14,355 bases of DNA from Reyranella sp. (GTDB lineage: Bacteria > Pseudomonadota > Alphaproteobacteria > Reyranellales > Reyranellaceae). Shown here one piece after another: positions 1 to 6,154 of the stretch; position 1 is the first letter of the stretch; every line of letters starts with the position of its first letter. The stretch covers positions 1 to 14,355 of the forward strand of contig JAUXRT010000116.1 in assembly GCA_030681635.1 (NCBI GenBank). The letters run 5' to 3'. The notes beneath the pieces are model-generated. The model was not told the origin of the DNA, made no database searches, and was given only the letters and a program-made list of their open reading frames with translations. The position numbers and the translations under genes were made by a program.

Positions 1-246
1 GTAGCAGATTTGCAGTTGCAGGAAAACTTTCGCATGCAGGGGGCAAATTTTGAGCGAGCTCGAAACGTAACAAATCAGCGTATTGATCAAGCGCTTAACA
101 AATTTCAGAGACGAGCAAGGCGAACGTCACTTCAGACGACAACATACGGCGTAAAAATTGAAATTGACGATATCCATCTAAATTTTTCGCACGTAACTCA
201 AGCCGTTTTGATTTTACGAAGAGTAATTGAGGTGCTTGAACAATAG
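1..246 (+). CDS. Unrecognised protein, C-terminal part (5' end may lie outside window)
   Basis: The frame is open from the first base of the window to a TAG at 244-246, so this may be the tail of a longer gene; internal starts at 10 (TTG) and 34 (ATG) are possible but have no convincing ribosome binding site. The visible ~81 residues are hydrophilic and probably helical, with a basic patch around the RRARR motif and a C-terminal amphipathic stretch ending in RRVIEVLEQ. I recognise no family. By hand count the first 240 bases are about 42% GC, far below the rest of the window, so the gene may be recently acquired or belong to a mobile region to the left. Its codon use also differs from its neighbours, with many AT-ending codons. 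Confidence 0.45.
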   Translation, partial: VADLQLQENFRMQGANFERARNVTNQRIDQALNKFQRRARRTSLQTTTYGVKIEIDDIHLNFSHVTQAVLILRRVIEVLEQ

Positions 247-380
247 TCTGCGTCAAGACGATCGGTGATCTCGCTATTTCAGAATGACCATCGGCGTATG
301 CGCTGCAGGCGTTAGATAAGAATTACAATAGTATAGGTGACGCTCATTTGGGAGCGGGCGTTGCGTTTTTGTTGTGCGTG

Positions 381-410
381 CGTCGGCAGCGGCACGAACC
401 ACTGCCGACG
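381..410 (-). terminator. Hairpin just 3' of the small membrane protein gene
   Basis: A perfect 9-bp inverted repeat (381-389 with 402-410, loop of 12) lies 14 nt past the stop of the minus-strand gene ending at 424. No U-tract follows on the minus strand; the downstream sequence is A-rich. It may be a factor-assisted terminator or an mRNA 3'-end stabiliser rather than a classical intrinsic terminator. Confidence 0.35.
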
Positions 411-423
411 GCTATCGCACCGA

Positions 424-786
424 TCAGGTCTTGGGCGTCGGCGGGTTCGCCAGGATCTCGGCGCAGGCGCGCGCGACGTCGGAGTCCGTCGTCTTGCTGC
501 CCAGCATCGTGGCGAAGCCGCTCTTCTCGACGACATTGCCGCGATCCCAGGTGCTGGCCTTGGCAAGCTCGGCGACCTTGACCGCGGAGTCGCCCTGGGC
601 GAGGAAGCGGGCAGCGCAGATCGGCGCGAGGGCGGCCACCTTGGCGTCGGCCGCGGCGACGGCGGCGGTCTTGGCCGAGGTCCCGCCGGTCACCCAGCCG
701 CCCCAACCGAAGCCCACGACAGCGAGCGCGATGGCGCCGACCGCGGCACCCCACAGATAGGCGTTGGTGTTTTCGGGTAGCTTCAT
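424..786 (-). CDS. Small membrane-anchored hypothetical protein
   Basis: This 120-residue protein starts at an ATG preceded by AAAGGA with good spacing. Residues ~10-32 form a single Gly/Ala/Val-rich hydrophobic segment that looks like an uncleaved N-terminal membrane anchor. The rest is an Ala-rich soluble domain with two cysteines (C57 and C108) that could form a disulfide if the domain is periplasmic. The segment around C57 (APICAARFLAQ) and the one after W80 read like a short helical domain. I do not recognise a named family. High-GC codon use and the clear Shine-Dalgarno support a real gene; long open frames on the opposite strand are shadows. It is probably monocistronic, since the nearest minus-strand gene upstream ends ~230 nt away. 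Confidence 0.75.
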   Translation of the reverse strand: MKLPENTNAYLWGAAVGAIALAVVGFGWGGWVTGGTSAKTAAVAAADAKVAALAPICAARFLAQGDSAVKVAELAKASTWDRGNVVEKSGFATMLGSKTTDSDVARACAEILANPPTPKT

Positions 787-878
787 GGGAAGTCCTTTCG
801 GGGCCGTCGAGCGGCCTCTTAGTCGGCGTTCGCGGAATAGCGTCGCCGTCAGTCAGCGGAATCGGGAGGGTCGGGAAC

Positions 879-902
879 AAGACGGGCGTACAAGCCCGTC
901 TT
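879..902 (-). terminator. Hairpin downstream of the desaturase gene
   Basis: A perfect 9-bp inverted repeat (879-887 with 894-902, 6-nt loop) lies ~115 nt beyond the desaturase stop. On the minus strand it is followed by CTTGTT, a weak U-rich tail. It is a candidate terminator for the desaturase transcript. Confidence 0.4.
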
Positions 903-924
903 CATCGGCGCGCGTCGCATCTGA

Positions 925-952
925 GGCGGAAGCGCACATCGTTTCTTCCGCC
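925..952 (-). terminator. Second hairpin downstream of the desaturase gene
   Basis: A perfect 8-bp inverted repeat (925-932 with 945-952, 12-nt loop) lies 64-91 nt past the desaturase stop. It has no U-tract. With the hairpin at 879-902 it makes a tandem pair between desaturase and membrane-protein genes, which may end the transcript or protect its 3' end. Confidence 0.3.
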
Positions 953-1015
953 AGCCGTACACCCCTTATGCAAGCCCGTCCAATGAGCGCGCTGTCTTAT
1001 TCAGGCGACCTCATC

Positions 1016-2035
1016 TCAGCGGGCGGCGTCGGCAAAGCGCACGAGCCGGCCGCGCGTCTCGTCCCACAGGGTAAGTCGCGGCGCGTCGAGACCGCCGCGG
1101 AAGCTGAGGCCTTGCACCTGATGCAACGCCGCGACGGCCTCGTGGCAGGCGCTGAGGCGGTAGTTCGGCACCCTTGGATTGAGATGATGGACGTGATGGA
1201 AGCCGATGTTGCCGGTCAGCCAGTGCAGCACGCGGGGCAGCTGGAAATACGACGAGCCTTCCAGCGCCGCCTCGACGAAGCTCCAGTCGCCGTGACCCAA
1301 CCAGCGCGAGGTCTCGAAGCGATGTTGCAACGAGAAAAGCCAGACGCCCAGGATCGAGGCCACGACCATGATCGGCAGATGGACGATCAGCACCGCTTGC
1401 CAGCCCAGCAGCGCGACCAGGGATCCGTACAGGGTGGCGAGGGCGAGGTCGGTCAGCCAGACCGAGCGCCGCTCGCGCGCCCAGCCCTGCGGCGTGTCGA
1501 AGGGCACGCGATAGAGCACCAGGAACACCAAGGGCGGCAGCAGGATGTTGGCGATCAGCGGATGGCGCGGCAGCCGGTAGAGGAAGCGGCGCGCCGGTGT
1601 CAGCGCCAGATATTCACGCACCGTGAGACAAGCCGAATAGATGTCGCTGCCGGCGCTCTGGCGGTCGAGATTGTTCCAGTTGGCGTGATGGGCGGCATGC
1701 TGGCGGCCCCAGTTGGCGAAGGGCGTGAAGGTGATCAGGCTGCACAGGCGGCCGGTCGCCGTGTTGGCGAGGGCTGAGGCAAAGAACGAGCCGTGGCCGC
1801 AGTCGTGCTGGATGATGAAGATCCGCACCAGCAGGGCGCCGGTCGGCAGGCCGAGCGCCACGGCGAGGAGCGGGGAGACGGGCAAGGCCGCGTACATCGC
1901 CGCACAGCCGGCGAGGAACGGCCCGAACGAGGTCAGGAGCTGGACGAGGCTGCGCCAGGCCGTGGGCCGGGCAAATCCCGCCGCCGCCCGACGGAGCGCC
2001 GCATTCGAGGCAGAAGGAGCCTGTCCGCTGGCCAT
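1016..2035 (-). CDS. Membrane fatty acid desaturase
   Basis: Membrane di-iron desaturase of 339 residues that would introduce a double bond into lipid acyl chains at the inner membrane. All three histidine boxes are visible: HDCGH at 77-81, HAAHH at 113-117 and HHVHH at 280-284. Together these ligate the two irons. Hydrophobic segments flank them at about 31-75, 160-177 and 195-236, the usual pairwise membrane topology, and the length is typical of the DesA/omega-6-type family. I chose the ATG at 2035, preceded by GAAAGG; the open frame continues ~36 residues upstream, but that part is not desaturase-like. Regiospecificity cannot be read from the sequence. It is divergent from the cold-shock gene at 2320, and a role in cold adaptation of membrane fluidity is plausible but inferred. 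Confidence 0.9.
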   Translation of the reverse strand: MASGQAPSASNAALRRAAAGFARPTAWRSLVQLLTSFGPFLAGCAAMYAALPVSPLLAVALGLPTGALLVRIFIIQHDCGHGSFFASALANTATGRLCSLITFTPFANWGRQHAAHHANWNNLDRQSAGSDIYSACLTVREYLALTPARRFLYRLPRHPLIANILLPPLVFLVLYRVPFDTPQGWARERRSVWLTDLALATLYGSLVALLGWQAVLIVHLPIMVVASILGVWLFSLQHRFETSRWLGHGDWSFVEAALEGSSYFQLPRVLHWLTGNIGFHHVHHLNPRVPNYRLSACHEAVAALHQVQGLSFRGGLDAPRLTLWDETRGRLVRFADAAR

Positions 2036-2319
2036 TCGGGGCCTTTCGGGTCGCCAGGACCACGTAAATGCCTCTACAATTGGGGCAAATGAGGGCAGCA
2101 ACGCTGTGATGCAAGGGCAAGAAGGCAAGATAGCCTCTTGCAAAACCCCGTATTAGCGCCCATATGCCTTTCGTCGATACACGGAAAGATGACTTTGGCC
2201 ATGCCCCGACCTTGAAGGTCAGCGCTACGCCACCCAACTCAATCCCGAAATAAATGCGACTTCGACGGCCCGTGTACATTTGCGGGTAAGCATATCTACG
2301 TTTGTGAAAGGGTTCTCCC
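2036..2319. promoter_or_regulatory. Divergent intergenic region between desaturase and cold-shock genes
   Basis: These 284 bases separate the minus-strand desaturase from the plus-strand cold-shock gene, so promoters for both should lie here. I could not assign convincing -35/-10 boxes. A perfect 6-1-6 palindrome (GACCTTGAAGGTC, 2208-2220) is a possible operator. The last ~100 bases are AT-richer and would form the leader of the cold-shock mRNA; such leaders are often thermoregulatory in the family. The frame in this region that reaches into the desaturase is not a separate gene. Confidence 0.4.
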
Positions 2320-2532
2320 ATGGCTACGGGAACCGTGAAGTGGTTCAATATTCAGAAGGGCTTTGGTTTCATCCAGCCCGATAACGGCGGCAGCGATGCC
2401 TTCGTGCACATCAGCGCCGTCGAGCGCGCCGGCCTCGGCAGCCTCAACGAGGGCCAGAAGGTCGAGTACGAGCTGGTCGCCGACCGCCGTAGCGGCAAGA
2501 TGTCGGCTGACAACCTCAAGGCTGTCGGCTGA
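2320..2532 (+). CDS. Cold-shock domain protein (CspA family), copy 1
   Basis: A single cold-shock domain of 70 residues that binds single-stranded RNA and DNA and acts as an RNA chaperone in the cytoplasm. The first 31 residues carry the family signature: MATGTVKWFN, then the RNP1 motif KGFGFI (13-18), then RNP2-like AFVHI (27-31). The rest of the beta barrel follows, with EGQKVEYE at about 44-51. Length is canonical. The start is the ATG after GAAAGGG, and a leader precedes it, as is usual for csp genes. A terminator-like hairpin at 2689-2717 closes the unit. A near-identical paralogue lies at 11613-11819. Whether it is cold-induced or constitutive cannot be told from sequence. Confidence 0.95.
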   Translation: MATGTVKWFNIQKGFGFIQPDNGGSDAFVHISAVERAGLGSLNEGQKVEYELVADRRSGKMSADNLKAVG

Positions 2533-2688
2533 TCTCGATCGGCTGACTTCGGTCGGCCAATGACTTGAGCGGCTGATCGCGCCGCTGCTTCTTCGCTCCG
2601 CCCGACCGCGGATGTACCGGCGGGTGGACGCTGGAGAAGCCGATGCGATCTAGCCCGACGGATGCAGCGCTTACGTGTAGCATCCGGT

Positions 2689-2717
2689 GGCCCCGCGCCT
2701 CACAGTGCGGGGCCTTT
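2689..2717 (+). terminator. Intrinsic terminator after cold-shock gene 1
   Basis: A perfect 8-bp GC-rich stem (2689-2696 with 2707-2714, 10-nt loop) is followed by TTT. It sits ~155 nt after the cold-shock stop and ~55 nt before the transglutaminase start, so it should separate the two transcripts. Confidence 0.65.
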
Positions 2718-2771
2718 GCATATCTGGAGGTCATCTCTGGAAGGTATCGTTGAGGTGGAGGGCATCGGCAC

Positions 2772-3668
2772 ATGATCGCGCTCACGATCCGGCACCGGAC
2801 GACCTACCTCTACCATCGGCCGGTGAAGCTGGGGCCGCATCGTTTGATGCTGCGGCCGCGCGAGAGCCGCGACCTGCGCCTGATCTCGAGCGACATCACG
2901 GTGACGCCCGCCGCCACCGTGAGCTGGGCGCACGACGTGTTCGGCAATGCCATCGCCACGGCCAGCTTCGAGACCATGACCGACCGGCTGGTGATCGACA
3001 GCGCGGCGGTCCTGCAGTTGGGCGGCGACCCGTGGCCGGTGTTCGATATCGCAGGCTCGGCGATCCATTATCCCTTCCGCTATTCCGACGACGAATGGAC
3101 CGATCTCGGCCAACTTGCAGTGCCGCGGTACGAGGATCCCGACGGACGGCTGAACAAGTGGGTGGCTGCGTTCGTGCGCAGCAATCCCACCGACACGCTG
3201 TCGCTGCTAAAAGACCTGAGCGTGGGTGTCGCCGAGCGCATCCAATACCAGAGCCGCGAGGTCGAGGGCACGCAGGCGCCGCTCGAGACGCTCGACCGCG
3301 GCTGGGGCTCGTGCCGCGACTTCGCGGTCCTGTTCGTCGATGCCGCGCGGACGCTGGGCTTCGGCGCACGCATCATTTCCGGCTATCTCTACAATCCCGA
3401 TCGCGACCAGGTGGGGGCGGACGGCGCCGGCTCGACCCACGCCTGGGCCGAGGTCTACCTGCCGGGCGCCGGCTGGATCACCTTCGATCCGACCAACCGC
3501 AGCGTCGGCGGCCACAATCTCATCCCCGTGGCGGTCGCGCGCGACATCCATCAGGCGACGCCGGTGACCGGAAGTTTCACCGGCATGACGGATTCATTTC
3601 GCGGCATGTGGGTGGAAGTGAGCGTGCTGCCGCACACCGCGCCCTTGCCGGGCGATGAGCCCGCCTAG
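2772..3668 (+). CDS. Transglutaminase-like cysteine peptidase-fold protein
   Basis: A 298-residue protein with the two-part architecture of bacterial transglutaminase-like proteins. An N-terminal beta-rich region (about 1-100, starting IRHRTTYLYHRPV) precedes the transglutaminase core (about 130-245). The catalytic triad is visible: Cys181 in GWGSCRDFA, His223 in STHAWAEVYL and Asp239 in WITFDPTN. The family includes protein cross-linking, amidase and peptidase activities, so the actual reaction is unknown. No signal peptide is seen, suggesting a cytoplasmic protein. A GGAGG lies ~11 nt before the ATG. It ends 92 nt before the GrrA-like precursor, on the same strand. That gap could hold a separate promoter, so co-expression with the RiPP genes is possible but unproven. 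Confidence 0.88.
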   Translation: MIALTIRHRTTYLYHRPVKLGPHRLMLRPRESRDLRLISSDITVTPAATVSWAHDVFGNAIATASFETMTDRLVIDSAAVLQLGGDPWPVFDIAGSAIHYPFRYSDDEWTDLGQLAVPRYEDPDGRLNKWVAAFVRSNPTDTLSLLKDLSVGVAERIQYQSREVEGTQAPLETLDRGWGSCRDFAVLFVDAARTLGFGARIISGYLYNPDRDQVGADGAGSTHAWAEVYLPGAGWITFDPTNRSVGGHNLIPVAVARDIHQATPVTGSFTGMTDSFRGMWVEVSVLPHTAPLPGDEPA

Positions 3669-3675
3669 TTTTCAT

Positions 3676-3704
3676 TTGTCAGCCGCCGCCAAGTCCGATT
3701 ATCG
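3676..3704 (+). promoter_or_regulatory. Weak candidate promoter upstream of the RiPP precursor
   Basis: TTGTCA at 3676-3681 and TTATCG at 3699-3704 are spaced 17 nt apart, the sigma-70 arrangement, in the only gap (3669-3760) ahead of the precursor gene. The -10 match is poor. It is offered as the best candidate in the gap, not as an established promoter. Confidence 0.25.
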
Positions 3705-3760
3705 TGCCGGTCGAAACGCAGCCGCCGCGCGTTACGCGTCAGAATTCGATCGGAGATGAC

Positions 3761-4183
3761 ATGACTCAGGATCGTCGTTCGTTGCGCGCCCTGTCGGCCC
3801 TGTTGCCCTCCGGTATCCTTGGCCTTTCCATCAGCCTCGCCTCGGCTGACAGCATGGCGGCAATCTCGTCGGGCGAACGCACGGTGCCGAAGGATCCCGA
3901 GTCGGTGGCACTCCGCCTCCAGGCCATCCGCACCACGGTGTCAGTGGTCGTGCAACTGCCGGCGCCTGAAGGCGAAGAGGCCGGCTCGCCGGAGGCCGAA
4001 CCCAGGCTCGCATGGTGGGGCAACGGCGGCTGGCGGAACGGCGGCTGGGGCTGGCACAACGGCGGCTGGCACAATGGCGGTTGGGGCAACGGCGGCTGGC
4101 ATAACGGCGGCTGGGGCAATGGCGGTTGGCACATCGGCGGCTGGCACAACGGCGGTTGGGGCAACGGCTGGCACAACTGGTAA
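3761..4183 (+). CDS. grrA: GrrA/OscA-like Gly/Trp/Asn-repeat RiPP precursor peptide
   Basis: A 140-residue precursor. The leader has basic residues, then a hydrophobic stretch at about 11-28 ending in ASADSMA, which looks like a Sec signal peptide. Next comes a segment at 47-61 (ESVALRLQAIRTTVS), a likely recognition element for the maturase, and then an acidic linker (PEGEEAGSPEAE). The core, Trp85-Trp140, is almost entirely W, G, N and H in five-residue units of the type W-H/G-N-G-G. It holds 14 Trp and ten W-x-N triplets, plus one W-H-I at 123-125. W-x-N is a known cyclophane site in the GrrA/OscA (triceptide) class. The ATG at 3761 is preceded by CGGAG; an upstream GTG in frame at 3704 is less likely. 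The maturase begins 4 nt after the stop. A plain glycine-rich structural protein is the alternative, made unlikely by this neighbour. Confidence 0.88.
   Translation: MTQDRRSLRALSALLPSGILGLSISLASADSMAAISSGERTVPKDPESVALRLQAIRTTVSVVVQLPAPEGEEAGSPEAEPRLAWWGNGGWRNGGWGWHNGGWHNGGWGNGGWHNGGWGNGGWHIGGWHNGGWGNGWHNW
4013..4180 (+). repeat. In-frame 15-bp tandem repeat coding the precursor core
   Basis: Units of five codons (TGG, CAC or GGC, AAC, GGC, GGC or GGT) repeat with small variation through the 3' part of the precursor gene. Variation falls mostly at the second codon (His, Gly or Arg) and at silent third positions. One unit is shortened (W-G before W-H-N) and one has Ile for Asn. Such arrays expand and contract easily, so copy number may vary between strains. 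Confidence 0.9.
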
Positions 4184-4187
4184 GGAC

Positions 4188-5432
4188 GTGCAGAGCTTCG
4201 CCCCCTCGCAGGCGCCGGTCGGCCGACCTGAAATCGAGATGGTGATCATCCAGCCGACCGCCTTCTGCAACATCAACTGCACCTACTGCTACCTGCCCGA
4301 TCGCTCCAACAAGCACGTCATCGCCCAGGCGACCGTGACCAAGCTCTTCACCGAGCTGTTCGCCTCGGGATGGAACAATCCGGAAATCACCGTGCTGTGG
4401 CATGCCGGCGAGCCGCTGGCCGTGCCCGTCTCCTTCTACCGCGAGGCCTTCGCCACGATCGAGCGGCTGCGGCCCAAGGGTGTCGAGGGCGGACGCGGCG
4501 CGGTCACGGTGCGGCATTCGTTCCAGACCAACGGCACGCTGATCGACGACGAATGGTGCGCGCTCTTCCGCGACTGGCAGGTCGGCGTCGGCGTCAGCAT
4601 CGACGGCCCGCGCGCGCTGCACGATGCCAACCGCAAGACGCGGAGCGGCGCCGGCACCTTCGACAAGACCGTCGCCGGCATCCGCTGCCTCAAGGCGGCG
4701 GGCTGGCCGGTCCATGTGCTCTCGGTTCTGGGCCGCGCCAGCCTGGAGATGCCGGAGGAGATGCTGGCTTTCTACATCTCCGAAGGCATCGACCATGTCT
4801 GCTTCAACGTCGAGGAGTCGGAGGGCGACTACGTCTCCGACCTGTTCCAGGGCGCCGAGCTGCGCCAGCGCTACCAGGCATTCCTGCGGACCTTCTGGCA
4901 TCTGGCGCGCGCCGACGGCCGTGTGACGTTCGTGCGCGAGATCGATCACGCCCTGCCGCGCGTGTTCCGCCCCGAGGGTGTGCGCGCCCGCAACATCCAG
5001 GTCGAGCCGCTCGGCATGATCAACGTCGACAGCCACGGCAACGTCTCGAGCTTCTCGCCGGAACTGCTGGGTCACAAGAATGCCGACTACGGCGACTTCC
5101 TGCTGGGCAACATCAACACCCAGTCGCTGGCCGAGATCTACGAGGCCACCCTGGGCTCGGCGTTGCTGCGCGACATCAGGGCCGGCACCGAGGCCTGCCG
5201 CGCCAATTGCGAATATTTCTCCGTCTGCGGCGGCGGCGCGCCGGTGAACAAGCTGTTCGAGAACGGCCGCTTCGACAGCACGACGACGTCATTCTGCACG
5301 CTCACCCAGATGGTGCCGACCGACCTGATCCTGGAAGCCTACGACAAGCTCGAGCAGAACTGGACCGGCAACGGTCTTCCCGCCATCGCCCCACCCGCCG
5401 CCCAACCGGCGCCGTCACCGAGGATGCCATGA
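4188..5432 (+). CDS. grrM: Radical SAM/SPASM peptide maturase, GrrM/OscB-like
   Basis: A radical SAM enzyme of 414 residues, cytoplasmic, expected to cross-link Trp to Asn in W-x-N motifs of the adjacent precursor. The 4Fe-4S/SAM motif CNINCTYC gives C27, C31 and C34. WHAGEPLAVP (71-80) is the SAM-binding GGEP-type motif, and SIDGPR (137-142) follows. The C-terminal SPASM region has C337, C341, C347 and C370 around EYFSVCGGG, which should hold auxiliary Fe-S clusters. A Pro-rich tail (about 399-414) may be lineage-specific. I chose GTG 4188, right after TAAGGA; ATG 4239 is an alternative. The open frame extends upstream across the precursor gene, but that part is a shadow. The stop overlaps the next start as ATGA, indicating translational coupling. 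Family assignment is strong; the product chemistry is inferred from the family. Confidence 0.92.
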   Translation: MQSFAPSQAPVGRPEIEMVIIQPTAFCNINCTYCYLPDRSNKHVIAQATVTKLFTELFASGWNNPEITVLWHAGEPLAVPVSFYREAFATIERLRPKGVEGGRGAVTVRHSFQTNGTLIDDEWCALFRDWQVGVGVSIDGPRALHDANRKTRSGAGTFDKTVAGIRCLKAAGWPVHVLSVLGRASLEMPEEMLAFYISEGIDHVCFNVEESEGDYVSDLFQGAELRQRYQAFLRTFWHLARADGRVTFVREIDHALPRVFRPEGVRARNIQVEPLGMINVDSHGNVSSFSPELLGHKNADYGDFLLGNINTQSLAEIYEATLGSALLRDIRAGTEACRANCEYFSVCGGGAPVNKLFENGRFDSTTTSFCTLTQMVPTDLILEAYDKLEQNWTGNGLPAIAPPAAQPAPSPRMP

Positions 5433-6154
5433 ACAGATCCTTGCGCTTCGCAATCGCCTGCCTGTCGGCCGCGACCTGGACACTGGGCGCCCAGGCCCAG
5501 CAACAGCCGCAGCCCCCCGCGGCCGGCGCCAAGCCGCCGGCCGGCTACAGCCAGGGGGCCCCGCCGTCCGAGGGCAGCGGTCCCGCCGACGCGGTGCCGT
5601 GGCCGATCATGATGGTGACCAGCGTCGAGGTCCTGCGCTCGGCCCGTTCCGGCGGCCTCGACATCGTGCGCGCCCGCGGCCTCGTCTCGTCCTCCGCCTG
5701 GGGCGCGCCGCATCTGGTGCCGATCACGCGCGGCGAGCCGATCGACGGCATCCTCGACCTGATCTTCCAGGGCGTCGTGCCGTCGACCCCGGCGCCGCTG
5801 GGCCCCTTCATGTCCTTCGAGGCCCTGCTGCCGGTCGCTCCGGGGCATCCCTACAAGGGCGTCCGCGTGCGCTCAGGCAGCAACGCCATCACGCTGAAGA
5901 CGCTGCCGGGCTTCGCCGAGATCGCGGCCCCCAAGGAGGATTGCGCCAACTGCCGCGGCAAGTTCTTCGTCGCCAAGGGCGCCACGGCGCCGGCAGGTGC
6001 TGCCGCCGACAGCATCGTGCGCGAGGCCGACCTGCCTTACCCGCTGCGCATCATCAAGCCGACCGACGGCGTGCCCAACTATGCCTTCGATCCCAACCGC
6101 CTGACCCTGGTGCTGTCGGAGGACAACCGCATCGCCGATGCGGCGTGGGACTGA
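5429..6154 (+). CDS. Exported CxxC protein of the RiPP locus, unknown family
   Basis: A 241-residue protein with a clear signal peptide (positive MNR, hydrophobic 6-20, AQA cleavage near residue 23). A Pro/Gln/Gly/Ala-rich linker to about residue 55 follows, then a compact domain. A single CxxC motif, DCANC at 171-175, lies within EDCANCRGKFFVA and could bind metal or haem, or be redox-active; there is no CxxCH, so it is not a c-type cytochrome. I recognise no family. Its start overlaps the maturase stop (ATGA, 5429-5432), so it is almost certainly co-translated with the maturase. It probably handles the modified peptide outside the cytoplasm, for example by binding or processing it. Its stop abuts the stop of the convergent binding-protein gene with no gap. 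Confidence 0.82.
   Translation: MNRSLRFAIACLSAATWTLGAQAQQQPQPPAAGAKPPAGYSQGAPPSEGSGPADAVPWPIMMVTSVEVLRSARSGGLDIVRARGLVSSSAWGAPHLVPITRGEPIDGILDLIFQGVVPSTPAPLGPFMSFEALLPVAPGHPYKGVRVRSGSNAITLKTLPGFAEIAAPKEDCANCRGKFFVAKGATAPAGAAADSIVREADLPYPLRIIKPTDGVPNYAFDPNRLTLVLSEDNRIADAAWD

Noticed and set aside
337..780. Long plus-strand frames opposite the small membrane protein
   Set aside because: High-GC shadow frames with Arg/Gly-rich nonsense composition; the minus-strand frame has a membrane anchor and a Shine-Dalgarno.
3766..4176. Minus-strand frame with Pro/Gln/Cys repeats opposite the precursor gene
   Set aside because: It is the reverse complement of the W-x-N repeat. It has no Shine-Dalgarno, and the plus-strand frame has leader, core and partner genes.
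4013..4180. CRISPR-like or non-coding repeat array
   Set aside because: The unit is 15 bp, in frame, without spacers, and codes W-x-N-G-G; it is a coding repeat.
3831..5075. 414-residue minus-strand frame opposite the maturase
   Set aside because: Antisense shadow; no family motifs, and it crosses two well-supported plus-strand genes.
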